Assembly (NCBI GenBank): GCA_038230515.1
Contig: JBBRND010000025.1
Span: forward strand, 5,790-69,789
DNA length: 64,000 nt
Reading direction: 5' to 3'
Source of the DNA: JAPLDB01 sp038230515
Lineage (GTDB): Bacteria > Bacteroidota > Bacteroidia > AKYH767-A > 2013-40CM-41-45
The translations under genes and the position numbers were made by a program. The notes beneath the pieces were generated by a model. The model was not told the DNA's origin and did no database searches. It was given only the letters and a program-made list of their open reading frames with translations. Positions 49,309-58,035 of the stretch are shown here, piece by piece. Each line of letters starts with the position of its first letter. Position 1 is the first letter of the stretch.

Positions 49309-52300
49309 TTATAGTCCTAAAATGATTCTGAATCCGAAACTCTTAGCACCCGGATTGTTGAAATAATCAAGACCTTGACCATTTGCAGGACCAATTAAGC
49401 TAGTTTCCGGATCAACACCTTTGTATTTAGTGCTTACAATAAAGTTATTTCCGAATACAGAAATTCCGAGCTTACCGATTTTAGCTTTTTTAATCAGAGA
49501 TTTAGGAAACTCATAACCTAAACTAACAGTACGTAGCTTTACAAAAGATCCATCTTCAACCGAAGGTTCCTGAGGACCTATGAAACTACTTCCGATATTT
49601 TGCCAGTAATACTGATTAAGGGGTACATTAGTAGAATTGGCATTTCCTGCACCTGCAATTTCAGTAACTCCATCAGGAGCATAATGAACTACATTTCCAT
49701 GGATATCAAGGTGACCATATTGTCCATCAAAAGTTTTGGTGCTGGTGCGATCTCCGCTCTCTTTACTTGTTCCAAAATAGGTCATTGCACCGCGGGTACC
49801 ATTCCAGATTTGTCCGCCCTGATGTATGTCTAGTTGACCTGTAAGGGTAACTCCTTTCCAGGATAAAGAAGTGGTAACTGAGCCAATCCAGTCGGGTTGT
49901 ATGTTACCGATGACTCCATTTTTCGATCCGGGTATTGGGTATCCTAAAGGCCCATTTGCGGGTTCATCATTAATAAGGTAAGCGCTGTTATCGTCAGATG
50001 AATTTACACGAACATAACGACTACCATAAATGACACCGAACGGTTGACCTTTCACAGCATAAACTCCACCGTTTGTAAATCCGGCAAGAAATAAGTTATC
50101 AATTCCTGGGGCAAGATCTGTAACAATATTTTTATTCTTGCTCCAGTTAAAACCGATGTCCCATTGGAAACCATTTTTCATTTTGACAGGAGTAAGATTT
50201 AGCGAAATCTCAATTCCGTTATTGGTTATTTCTGCTGCGTTCGCCAACTGCGAAGCAAAACCGGTTGCATAGGAAATTGGAACTAAAAATATACCATCAG
50301 TTGTTTTGTAATGATAGTACGTAGCAGAAAGATTAACTCTGTTCTGGAAGAAAGCCAAATCAGGACCAATTTCAAATGAAGTGGTGTGCTCTGGTTTAAG
50401 ATCTGGATTTCCTAACACAGAAGACGTAGAACTATAAGAGAAACCCGGAACACCATCAATTGGGAAATATATTCCCGGAGACCAACCATCAGACACGTGT
50501 GTTGGACTATAATATGTTTGCAATCCCTGCACCGGGGCATCCTTTCCTACCGAAGCGTAAGACAAACGAATCTTACCATAAGGGAAAATTTTGTTATCCG
50601 CCATTCCTAAAGCTTCAGTAAATATCCATCCTAAACTTGCAGAAGGATAAAAGAAAGTATTATTGTTTTTCGGTAATGAAGAAGAGGTTTCATTTCTGCC
50701 GGTAAGAGTTAAAAATACCTGCGACTTATATTCAACCTGCGCTTCAGCATATTCCGCCATTCTTCTGAGTTTTGATTCACCTTCATTGGAAATAAAAGAA
50801 GCAGAGTTTGCTAAATCATACCAAGTTGGAATAGCAAAAGTATTTCCCTGCATCAAACGGTTTGTACTGGAAGTTGTATAGTAATTGTGACCCAATACCA
50901 ATGAAGTGTTCCAATCGTTATTCCATCTATGATCTGCTTTTAAGATCAGGTCAGAATTGTATAAACTGTTTGTGAAATCAACCAGGTTAATCGCACCGGT
51001 AGAAAATTGACTGGAATAAATGTCCGATCCATTTTTTGTATTTTGAGAATAAAAGTCGCCCCCCAGTCTATAAATTGCCGATAACCAGTTGCACAATTTA
51101 TAATCAACCTGTGCGCTTCCAAAAAAACGATCCAGATCCTGACGATAAGGATTTCTGTTTACAGTCCAGTATGGATTGTCATACCCCCCCCCGCCACGAT
51201 AACTTCTCTGATACGAACCTGTTATTCCGGGAGTAGCAAGAACATAAGATGATGGATCGTTTGCAGGATCAGATAAGCCATAGGAATTATCAAAAGTTGG
51301 AGGAGTTCTTAACAAACCAAGCATGACACCTTGCACGTTTGAACCCTGCTGAACTTTGTCAGTTCCCGATTTCACATAGTTTAATGTCACCGAAGCACTC
51401 ATTCTTTTAGTAATCATTGACTGACCGCTAAGCCCGAAATTTGTTTTTACATAATTTGTATTAGGTATAATGCCTGTTGTTTTTACATTTCCTATTGAGA
51501 GGCGATAACCGCTCTTATCATTACCACCGCTTATTGCTACATTGTTGTCATAAGTAATTCCGGTTTGAAAGAAATCATAAGGATTGTAGGCAGTTACAGC
51601 TTTTTTAGCTGTAGGGTCAGTATTAAGAACTATTTTACCATTGGGATCCCACTCATTTGAAACTCCATCCCATGATAATGTACTAAGAGGTGCACCCCAG
51701 GTAACCCTTCTTCCTCCGCTTCCGGCACTGTATGGACCATAGAAAACGCCACCGGTTCCTTGAGAGTAGGTATCCTGTCTCTCAGGCAATTTATTAACCG
51801 AACTCCAGGAAGTAGAAGAGTTAATCATAACTGACGGACCGGGCACTGCACCCGGACCACCACCTCTTTTAGTAGTAATAATAAGCGCACCACTGGCAGC
51901 ATCAATTCCATAAAGTGCAGTTGCTGCAGGTCCTTTAAGAACAGTAACAGAGGCAATGTCATTTGGATTAATATCAATACCTCTGTTTTCAGGATTTGCC
52001 CCTCCAACAGAATTTCCGGCAGAGCCGGATGTCTGCCCGATTGTATAACCCTGAGTAGGGTCAAAATTATTTATAGAGTTGTCAATCGGAACTCCGTCAA
52101 TAACAATGAGCGGTTGATTGTTTCCGGTTAAGGATGTAACACCTCTTAATTGCACATACGTTCCGGAACCGGGATCACCATTACTATTAATAACACTAAG
52201 GCCGGCCACCTTTCCGCTTAATTCGCTAAGCACGTTTCCGCTCCCTGAATTATTCAGTTGATCATCACTAACCGTTTGTGTAGAATATGCAAGCGCTTTT

Positions 52301-52650
52301 TTCTCACGACTAATTCCAAGCGCGGTAACTACCACTTCATCCAGTTTCAGCACATCGTTCTCCATTGCCATGTCCATGGCATCTGAAGCCCCGATGTCTA
52401 CAGTTTTTGATTTCAGTCCTACCCCTGAAAATTTTAATTGCTTGGCAGTGGAAGGAACACTGAGTTTGTAATTTCCGTCAATGTCAGTTGTAGTGCCAAT
52501 GGTAGTACCCACCACTGCTACACTCACTCCTGGAATACCATTGTTGTCCTCCTTAGAGGTAATTTTTCCCGTAAGGGTTCTGTCTTGCGCGAATGACTGC
52601 ATGCATACAAAGACGCAGAGCCATGCGATAAGCGTAATCTTTTTTCTCAT
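49309..52650 (-). CDS. SusC/RagA-family TonB-dependent outer-membrane receptor
   Basis: A 1113-residue receptor with signal peptide (ending QSFAQ), an N-terminal carboxypeptidase-regulatory-like domain (TLTGKITSKEDNNGIPGVSVAVVGTTIGTTTDIDGNY), a TonB box region (KLDEVVVTALG), a plug domain (VQLRGVTSLTGNNQPLIVIDGVPIDN) and a C-terminal 22-strand barrel ending FGFRIILGL. It imports oligomers bound by SusD, energised by TonB. It is first in a two-gene operon with SusD. The promoter region up to 52926 is A/T-rich and not clearly assignable. Confidence 0.96.
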   Translation of the reverse strand: MRKKITLIAWLCVFVCMQSFAQDRTLTGKITSKEDNNGIPGVSVAVVGTTIGTTTDIDGNYKLSVPSTAKQLKFSGVGLKSKTVDIGASDAMDMAMENDVLKLDEVVVTALGISREKKALAYSTQTVSDDQLNNSGSGNVLSELSGKVAGLSVINSNGDPGSGTYVQLRGVTSLTGNNQPLIVIDGVPIDNSINNFDPTQGYTIGQTSGSAGNSVGGANPENRGIDINPNDIASVTVLKGPAATALYGIDAASGALIITTKRGGGPGAVPGPSVMINSSTSWSSVNKLPERQDTYSQGTGGVFYGPYSAGSGGRRVTWGAPLSTLSWDGVSNEWDPNGKIVLNTDPTAKKAVTAYNPYDFFQTGITYDNNVAISGGNDKSGYRLSIGNVKTTGIIPNTNYVKTNFGLSGQSMITKRMSASVTLNYVKSGTDKVQQGSNVQGVMLGLLRTPPTFDNSYGLSDPANDPSSYVLATPGITGSYQRSYRGGGGYDNPYWTVNRNPYRQDLDRFFGSAQVDYKLCNWLSAIYRLGGDFYSQNTKNGSDIYSSQFSTGAINLVDFTNSLYNSDLILKADHRWNNDWNTSLVLGHNYYTTSSTNRLMQGNTFAIPTWYDLANSASFISNEGESKLRRMAEYAEAQVEYKSQVFLTLTGRNETSSSLPKNNNTFFYPSASLGWIFTEALGMADNKIFPYGKIRLSYASVGKDAPVQGLQTYYSPTHVSDGWSPGIYFPIDGVPGFSYSSTSSVLGNPDLKPEHTTSFEIGPDLAFFQNRVNLSATYYHYKTTDGIFLVPISYATGFASQLANAAEITNNGIEISLNLTPVKMKNGFQWDIGFNWSKNKNIVTDLAPGIDNLFLAGFTNGGVYAVKGQPFGVIYGSRYVRVNSSDDNSAYLINDEPANGPLGYPIPGSKNGVIGNIQPDWIGSVTTSLSWKGVTLTGQLDIHQGGQIWNGTRGAMTYFGTSKESGDRTSTKTFDGQYGHLDIHGNVVHYAPDGVTEIAGAGNANSTNVPLNQYYWQNIGSSFIGPQEPSVEDGSFVKLRTVSLGYEFPKSLIKKAKIGKLGISVFGNNFIVSTKYKGVDPETSLIGPANGQGLDYFNNPGAKSFGFRIILGL

Positions 52651-52864
52651 AATAATTGGATTTGGTTAAACAATAATTTGGTTCTAAAAAGCTAGGCAAT
52701 TTAGAAACTATTTTTAATACCAAACAAGTTTTGTTAATAATTTCTTAATTAACTTTTACAGATAATGTTGAATGTGAACGCAAAAAGATTTTTTGCTGAT
52801 GCTCGTTTTTCGGTCACTTTCTACCTCCAAGGGAGTATTACTATTATTATTGTTTGAAAAAAAA

Positions 52865-52896
52865 TTGTTTGGTATGGGGTGATAGGATTACTTTTG
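52865..52896 (+). promoter_or_regulatory. promoter TTG-N21-TACTTTTG
   Basis: A perfect -7 box TACTTTTG (52889-52896) is preceded by TTG at 52865-52867 (spacing 21) and by TTTG at 52868-52871 (spacing 17). It lies 30 bases before the ATG at 52927. Confidence 0.7.
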
Positions 52897-52926
52897 CGAG
52901 ATAAATTTTAAACCAAAAAAAGTTAA

Positions 52927-53778
52927 ATGAAAAAAATATTTGCTACAACAGTTTTACTTTCTGCATTCATTCTTGCGAATGCGCAGGACATGGTATCGAA
53001 AAAAGGCACATCAATTTTACCGGAAGCGAAGGATTGGAGCATCGGCTTTCAGGCAGATCCCTTGTTGAAGTATTTCGGAAATCTTTTTAATAAAAATGAT
53101 AACAACAATACAATTCTAGGTTCGCAAATACCGCTCACATTGGTTGGTTTGTATGTAAAAGATGATCACACGATGTACAGAGCCAAAGTGCGTCTCGGTT
53201 TCGGGAGCAAAACAACAAACAATCTTGTGGATGATGATTCATACACAGGGGCTCCGCCAAGCGCAAAAACAACTGACACCTGGAAATCGGCCAATACAAA
53301 TATCACCATCGGGATAGGTTTGCAAAAGAACAGAGGCAAAGGACGACTTCGCGGAATTTATGGTGCAGAACTGGGTATTGGTTTCGGAAGTTCTACAGAC
53401 ACCTACACGTATGGAAACGCTTTCTCAGCCGCTAACGGAACACCCACATCAACTACAGACTGGACAACGAAGGATACCACTGGCAACTACCTGAACTCTC
53501 ATGTGCCAAGCAGAGTTTCTGAAGTGAAAAATCCAACCAACTTCAATTTCTCTCTCAATGGTTTTATTGGTGCAGAATATTTTTTCGCCCCGAAATTTTC
53601 GTTGAGTGCTGAGTATGGATGGGGACTTATCTTTAATAGTGATGGAGAGAAAGAAACAGTTACTGTGTCTGCTGATGGCAGCTCAGGCAAGCAAACAAGT
53701 ACAAGAAATGCGAAAAGTTCCGACATCAGTTTAGATGTAAGAGATGCAGGTGCAATTACCGTTCATCTTTATTTCTGA
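52927..53778 (+). CDS. outer-membrane beta-barrel protein, copy 1
   Basis: A 283-residue exported protein with signal peptide (MKKIFATTVLLSAFILANAQ). The mature part has alternating strands with aromatic ends (TMYRAKVRLGFGSK, LRGIYGAELGIGFGSS, GFIGAEYFFAPKFSLSAEYGWGL) and ends ITVHLYF with a C-terminal Phe, as in outer-membrane barrels of 8-12 strands. It is paralogous to the gene at 53957. It carries its own promoter and terminator (53803-53830), so the two copies are probably regulated separately. Function unknown; it is divergent from the SusCD genes. Confidence 0.87.
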   Translation: MKKIFATTVLLSAFILANAQDMVSKKGTSILPEAKDWSIGFQADPLLKYFGNLFNKNDNNNTILGSQIPLTLVGLYVKDDHTMYRAKVRLGFGSKTTNNLVDDDSYTGAPPSAKTTDTWKSANTNITIGIGLQKNRGKGRLRGIYGAELGIGFGSSTDTYTYGNAFSAANGTPTSTTDWTTKDTTGNYLNSHVPSRVSEVKNPTNFNFSLNGFIGAEYFFAPKFSLSAEYGWGLIFNSDGEKETVTVSADGSSGKQTSTRNAKSSDISLDVRDAGAITVHLYF

Positions 53779-53802
53779 TTAAACAATACTTCTACAAAAG
53801 AC

Positions 53803-53830
53803 AAAGAGCCGTTCATTTGAACGGCTCTTT
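53803..53830. terminator. rho-independent terminator after barrel copy 1
   Basis: AAAGAGCCGTTCA (53803-53815) and its exact complement (53818-53830) form a 13-bp stem with a very tight loop, followed by a T-rich run, 25 bases after the stop. Confidence 0.88.
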
Positions 53831-53895
53831 TCTTTTGTATTGAAAACAAAACGGAATGAACAAACGCCTGTGAATAACTAACTGTTGACGATTTA

Positions 53896-53922
53896 TTGAA
53901 ATACGAATTTGAAATACATTTG
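53896..53922 (+). promoter_or_regulatory. promoter TTG-N16-TACATTTG
   Basis: A perfect -7 box TACATTTG (53915-53922) is preceded by TTG (53896-53898) at a spacing of 16. It lies 34 bases before the ATG at 53957. Confidence 0.6.
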
Positions 53923-53956
53923 CCTCACATAAACCTAAATAAATTATAAAATTATT

Positions 53957-54793
53957 ATGAAAAAACTATTGTTAACAGCAGCTTTGGCAGGCACATTTAT
54001 GTTTGCAAATGCACAGGACATGATGTCCAAAAAAGGAACCCCTATTCTTCCTGAAGAAGGTGATTGGAGCATTGGTGTGGATGCGACCAATTTAATCAGG
54101 TATTTCGGCAATCTTTTTAATCAGGCGGGAAATGGTAATTCAACTCTCGGACCCGAAATTAATCAAACCCTTACCGGTTTGTATGTAAAAGATGAAAACA
54201 CCGCTTTCCGTTTAAAACTGAGAATCGGGTTTGGATCTAACACTCTGAATAATCTGGTAACTGACAACACCAGCACTGCAACTCCTCCGGCAACAGTTAC
54301 TGATACTAAAAAGACTACAAGTGATCATTTCTTCATTGGTGGTGGTCTTCAGAAGTCACGTGGCAAAGGACGTTTGCACGGAATTTACGGTGCTGAAATT
54401 GGCATCGGTTTATCAGGTGGAAAGGATGTTTTCACTTACGGTAATGCATTTTCCGCAACGAATGCTACTCCTACTTCAACAACCGATTTTAGTACAATGG
54501 CCTCTGGTCCAGTAGCTAGCCGCACGACAGAAAGCAAAAACGGATCTACTTTTTCAGTTGGGCTGGATGGATTTATCGGTGCAGAATATTTCTTTGCACC
54601 TAAAATGTCTCTTAGCGGAGAATATGCATGGGGTTTAATGCTCAATTCAACAGGTTCTGGTGATATGATCACAGAAACTCAAAATGCTACCTCACTGGTA
54701 GGAGAGTCAACCACTGCTAATACCGGTAAGAGCAGTTCATTTGGTTTGGATGTAACAAATATTGGTTCTATTACTTTACATTTCTATTTTTAA
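53957..54793 (+). CDS. outer-membrane beta-barrel protein, copy 2
   Basis: A 278-residue paralogue of the preceding gene, with the same opening after the signal peptide (ANAQDMMSKKGTPILPEEGDWSIG against ANAQDMVSKKGTSILPEAKDWSIG). It has the same strands (LHGIYGAEIGIGLSGG, GFIGAEYFFAPKMSLSGEYAWGL) and ends SITLHFYF. The loops between strands differ most, as expected of surface-exposed parts. It arose by tandem duplication and keeps separate promoter and terminator sequences. Confidence 0.87.
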   Translation: MKKLLLTAALAGTFMFANAQDMMSKKGTPILPEEGDWSIGVDATNLIRYFGNLFNQAGNGNSTLGPEINQTLTGLYVKDENTAFRLKLRIGFGSNTLNNLVTDNTSTATPPATVTDTKKTTSDHFFIGGGLQKSRGKGRLHGIYGAEIGIGLSGGKDVFTYGNAFSATNATPTSTTDFSTMASGPVASRTTESKNGSTFSVGLDGFIGAEYFFAPKMSLSGEYAWGLMLNSTGSGDMITETQNATSLVGESTTANTGKSSSFGLDVTNIGSITLHFYF

Positions 54794-54808
54794 GCAATAG
54801 CTTTTAAT

Positions 54809-54848
54809 AAAAAAACAGGCAGTTCTTAATTGAGCTGCCTGTTTTTTT
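54809..54848. terminator. bidirectional terminator after barrel copy 2
   Basis: AAAAAACAGGCAG (54810-54822) pairs with CTGCCTGTTTTTT, extended inward by a GT wobble, with A and T runs on both sides. It serves the barrel gene ending at 54793 and the minus-strand smpB ending at 54892. Confidence 0.85.
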
Positions 54849-54891
54849 ATGGTTAATGGTTTCATCATTACCCTGCATAATGTTGCGCATT

Positions 54892-55338
54892 TTATTCACT
54901 TCGCAGCATCTGTCTTCGCTGGTCTTTTTCCTTTATGCTCTCACGCTTATCAAAAAGTTTTTTACCCCGTGCAATTGCAATTTCAATTTTTGCAATCCCC
55001 CGTTCATTAAAAAAAAGCTTTATTGGTATAATTGTATTCCCTTTTTCTTTCAACTTCCCCTCAACTTTTCGCAGTTCAGTTTTATTGAGTAAAAGTTTAC
55101 GAATTCGCTTCGGTTCATGATTGTTGTATGATCCTTCTTTGTATTCACTCACGTGCATATTCTTTAGCCAGAGTTCACCATTCATAAGCACACAAAAGGA
55201 GTCGCTGAAATTTGCTTTGCCTTCGCGTATAGATTTTACTTCAGTGCCGGTAAGCATAATTCCCGCAGTATAAGTTTGCAGAAAGTGATATTCAAAGGCA
55301 GCTTTTTTATTTCTTATTTCAGGTGAAACGGATTTCAT
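54892..55338 (-). CDS. smpB: SsrA-binding protein SmpB
   Basis: 148 residues; SmpB delivers tmRNA to stalled ribosomes for trans-translation. RNKKAAFEYHFLQTYTAGIMLTGTEVKSIREGKANFSDSF is the family's N-terminal signature, and KKLFDKRESIKEKDQRRQ is the C-terminal tail entering the mRNA channel. The frame is open to 55464, which would add 42 unrelated residues. I choose the ATG at 55338 because the homology starts there and a perfect -7 box lies 8 bases upstream. Normal SmpB length supports this. Confidence 0.95.
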   Translation of the reverse strand: MKSVSPEIRNKKAAFEYHFLQTYTAGIMLTGTEVKSIREGKANFSDSFCVLMNGELWLKNMHVSEYKEGSYNNHEPKRIRKLLLNKTELRKVEGKLKEKGNTIIPIKLFFNERGIAKIEIAIARGKKLFDKRESIKEKDQRRQMLRSE

Positions 55339-55346
55339 TGAAGCAG

Positions 55347-55354
55347 CAAAGCTA
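55347..55354 (-). promoter_or_regulatory. -7 box TAGCTTTG for smpB
   Basis: On the minus strand TAGCTTTG lies 8 bases before the chosen ATG and inside the longer open frame, so it helps decide the start. The transcript would have almost no leader. Confidence 0.5.
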
Positions 55355-55481
55355 TCAGAAAAGAGTGGAAGAATGTAATCTTGTAATGGTGCATTGAAAG
55401 CAAAATAATTTCCACTATTTCCCCTTTTTATTATTCCAAACTCTCTGTTATCTTCGCGCCTCATTTTTAAAAAAAATTCAA

Positions 55482-55973
55482 ATGAAAATTACGACCAACG
55501 CTGTAGTAACGGTAAGCTACCACCTCAATGCCGGAATACCCGAGCAAACTATGCAACACATTGAATCTACAGATGAAAAAAATCCATTCCGTTTTATATG
55601 CGGTGCGGGCGGATTGATTCAGGGTTTTGAAGATAAGTTGATAGGGCTGGAGGCAGGCGATAAATTTGATTTCGAACTCGAACCTGCTAATGCTTATGGT
55701 GAGTCGGACAAAAGCTCCATTATCAATTTGCCGGTAGATATTTTTAAGGTGGATGGCGTAATCGATTTAGAAGTGATGAAAGTTGACAACATCATTCCCA
55801 TGAAAGATAACGAAGGAAATGCAATGAATGGAAGAATAGTTTCTTTCGATGATCAAAATGTTACGATGGATTTCAATCATCCGCTTGCCGGACATGCTTT
55901 GCATTTTGCCGGAGAAATAGTAGAAGTGCGGGAAGCAACAGCAGAAGAACTCTCGCACGGGCATGCGCATTGA
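55482..55973 (+). CDS. SlyD-like FKBP-type peptidyl-prolyl isomerase
   Basis: A 163-residue cytoplasmic prolyl isomerase or chaperone. The FKBP part has FRFICGAGGLIQGFEDKLIGLEAGDKFDFELEPANAYGE, and the inserted-flap (IF) chaperone domain covers residues about 70-130 (DGNVIP-like DNIIPMKDNEGNAMNGRIV, MDFNHPLAGHALHFAGEIVEV). The tail is short and His-containing (HGHAH), less extended than in E. coli SlyD. It is divergent from smpB with a shared 143-base regulatory gap. Confidence 0.93.
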   Translation: MKITTNAVVTVSYHLNAGIPEQTMQHIESTDEKNPFRFICGAGGLIQGFEDKLIGLEAGDKFDFELEPANAYGESDKSSIINLPVDIFKVDGVIDLEVMKVDNIIPMKDNEGNAMNGRIVSFDDQNVTMDFNHPLAGHALHFAGEIVEVREATAEELSHGHAH

Positions 55974-56048
55974 TGAGGTTTTCAGTTAATTGTTATTTTC
56001 TATTCGGAGACCCATCTAATAACAAGAGAATAAGCCATTAAACCTGAG

Positions 56049-56507
56049 ATGACTGCAATTATCCGAAGGGCAAAACCGGAAGACATTCAAACGATTCTTG
56101 AGTTGACAGAAAAAATTGCTGCGTTTGAACAAACGGAATTTAGAGCCGAAGGGAAATCGGAAAAATTAAAAACTTTTTTGTTTGGTGAAGCACCTCGTTT
56201 GTTTTGCTTGTTGGCTCAAAGTGAAAATAATATTTTAGGATTTGCCACCTACTCTGTTGAATTCTCTTTATTTGAAGCCGACAATTATTTAAGATTAAAC
56301 AGTTTATTTGTTTACGAAGATTTCAGGCAACAAGGTATTGGCAAACTTTTCATCACCGAAATAAAAAGAGAAGCAGTTCGATTAAATTGTGAGAGCATCC
56401 GGTTTTTCACTCCGCAATTTAATACTCAAGCTGTTAATTTTTACCACCTGCTTGGTGCTTCATCAAAACCGGCCGTAAGATTTTATTTAGACGTATTGGA
56501 CAAATAA
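56049..56507 (+). CDS. GNAT-family N-acetyltransferase
   Basis: A 152-residue GNAT fold protein. It starts IIRRAKPEDIQTILELTEKIAAFE and has the acetyl-CoA-binding motif A in LNSLFVYEDFRQQGIGKLFITEIKREA, followed by FYHLLGA near the end. The substrate is unknown; the closest pattern is that of small-molecule (polyamine or aminoglycoside-type) acetyltransferases. It is convergent with the DUF5683 gene, 5 bases apart. Confidence 0.9.
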   Translation: MTAIIRRAKPEDIQTILELTEKIAAFEQTEFRAEGKSEKLKTFLFGEAPRLFCLLAQSENNILGFATYSVEFSLFEADNYLRLNSLFVYEDFRQQGIGKLFITEIKREAVRLNCESIRFFTPQFNTQAVNFYHLLGASSKPAVRFYLDVLDK

Positions 56508-56512
56508 GTTTT

Positions 56513-57106
56513 TCACTTCAAAGTGAATGTAAGTGCAAGCGATGGCACAGGGTTTTTGTTGAATGAAAATTGCAATCCCGGTTGTGCGTTCATACTGAGG
56601 TTATCGCTGATGTCGTAGTTAGAAAGATGAGCGTCAACATACGCATCAATAATGTTGAGAATGTAAACTCCAGCGGTAATAATCCACATCAAATCACGGG
56701 TACGCCTGTAATAATCTCTTCTTACGAGAAGCGAGTTGTCATCGGGATAAATTTTTTTGTATTTAATGTATGTATCCGATGTTGAGTCGCCTTTAATGCG
56801 GGCCTGATAAGCATCCTTAAAAAGATGATAATAGTGGTTGTTGAAATCAATGGAATAACCGAGCGCAAAAAATCCTCCGTAAAGTATCGGCAGCTTCCAA
56901 TATTTTTTATTGTACACCTGACCAAGTCCGGGCAACACTGCAGAAAAAAGAGCTGCGCGGTTTGCTCGATGATTGAAGTAGAAAGTATCAACGACAGTTT
57001 TCGCTGAATCAACTTTCACATTAATTTTAGAAGTATCAGAGTTTTGAGCGCGAAGAGAAAAAGTAAAAAATAATATTGAGGAAGTAATAAAAAAAGCTCT
57101 CAGCAT
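56513..57106 (-). CDS. DUF5683 family membrane protein
   Basis: A 197-residue protein with signal peptide (MLRAFFITSSILFFTFSLRA) and the DUF5683 signature HRANRAALFSAVLPGLGQVYNKKYWKLPILYGGFFALGYSI, then a helix with YRRTRDLMWIITAGVYILNIIDAYVDAHL and a C-terminal strand (GLQFSFNKNPVPSLALTFTLK). It probably spans the membrane with two or three helices. The family sits next to parAB in many Bacteroidota, as it does here (32 bases from parB); its role is unknown. Confidence 0.88.
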   Translation of the reverse strand: MLRAFFITSSILFFTFSLRAQNSDTSKINVKVDSAKTVVDTFYFNHRANRAALFSAVLPGLGQVYNKKYWKLPILYGGFFALGYSIDFNNHYYHLFKDAYQARIKGDSTSDTYIKYKKIYPDDNSLLVRRDYYRRTRDLMWIITAGVYILNIIDAYVDAHLSNYDISDNLSMNAQPGLQFSFNKNPVPSLALTFTLK

Positions 57107-57138
57107 TATTTATTTTACTTAGTCATCCTTCCCTGTTC

Positions 57139-58035
57139 TCAGTAGTTCAGCAATTCAAGAATGCGATTGAGATCCGCATCATTCTCATAAGGAATCATAA
57201 TACTTCCGTCACCTTTTGCATTTCGTTTCAGGTGAATCTTTGTTCCAAAGTGACTGCTCAATACGTTTTGAATTTTTTCGTATTCGAATGTAAGTTTGTT
57301 TCCTGAAGAAATATTTTGTCTCCGCGGTGATTTGTTTCCGCTTTCTCGTGCAAGTTCTTCCACTTCACGTACGCTGAGATTTTTTTCAAGAAGCAATTTG
57401 TAAACGAGCAACTGCTTTGTGATGTCTGTTATTCCAAGTATGGCGCGGGCATGTCCCATTGAAATTTTATTGTCGCGAACGGCAATTTGAATTTCCGGTG
57501 GTAGTTTCAACAAACGAATGAAGTTGGTAACCGAACTGCGGTTCATTCCCATGCGGTCGCTCAGTTCTTCCTGAGTAAGATTACACTCTTCAAGCAATCT
57601 CTTAAAACTGATTCCGATTTCGATTGCATTTAGGTCGTTGCGCTGAAGATTTTCCGTTAGCGCCATCTCCAACATGCTCTGATCATTTGCTATTCGAACA
57701 TACGCAGGAATATTTTCAAGCCCTGCAAGTTTCGATGCGCGAAATCTTCGCTCACCTGAAATGATCTGGTATTTATCATATCCAAGTTTACGAACAGTAA
57801 TTGGTTGAATGATGCCTTGCTCTTTAATGGAAGCAGCTAATTCCTGAAGCGCGTTTGCATCAAAATCGGTGCGCGGCTGAAAGGGATTTGTTTCTATCTG
57901 ATGAATGGGAATGAAAGGCACATTACCTGTCGAAGTACGCGCAGAACCATTCTCACCATTTGTAGTGATGTCCGTTTCAACATTATCAAGAAGGGCACTA
58001 AGACCTTTGCCCAGTGCGTTGCGCTTAATGCTCAT
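57139..58035 (-). CDS. parB: chromosome-partitioning protein ParB
   Basis: A 298-residue ParB/Spo0J family CTPase and DNA-binding protein. The N-terminal domain has IPIHQIETNPFQPRTDFDANALQELAASIKEQGIIQPITVRK and the GERRFRASKLAG nucleotide-binding box. The helix-turn-helix reads NLTQEELSDRMGMNRSSVTNFIRLLKLP, followed by GHARAILGI and a C-terminal dimerisation domain. It loads on parS sites and helps segregate the origin region. It overlaps parA by 11 bases. No convincing parS was found in the window. Confidence 0.96.
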   Translation of the reverse strand: MSIKRNALGKGLSALLDNVETDITTNGENGSARTSTGNVPFIPIHQIETNPFQPRTDFDANALQELAASIKEQGIIQPITVRKLGYDKYQIISGERRFRASKLAGLENIPAYVRIANDQSMLEMALTENLQRNDLNAIEIGISFKRLLEECNLTQEELSDRMGMNRSSVTNFIRLLKLPPEIQIAVRDNKISMGHARAILGITDITKQLLVYKLLLEKNLSVREVEELARESGNKSPRRQNISSGNKLTFEYEKIQNVLSSHFGTKIHLKRNAKGDGSIMIPYENDADLNRILELLNY

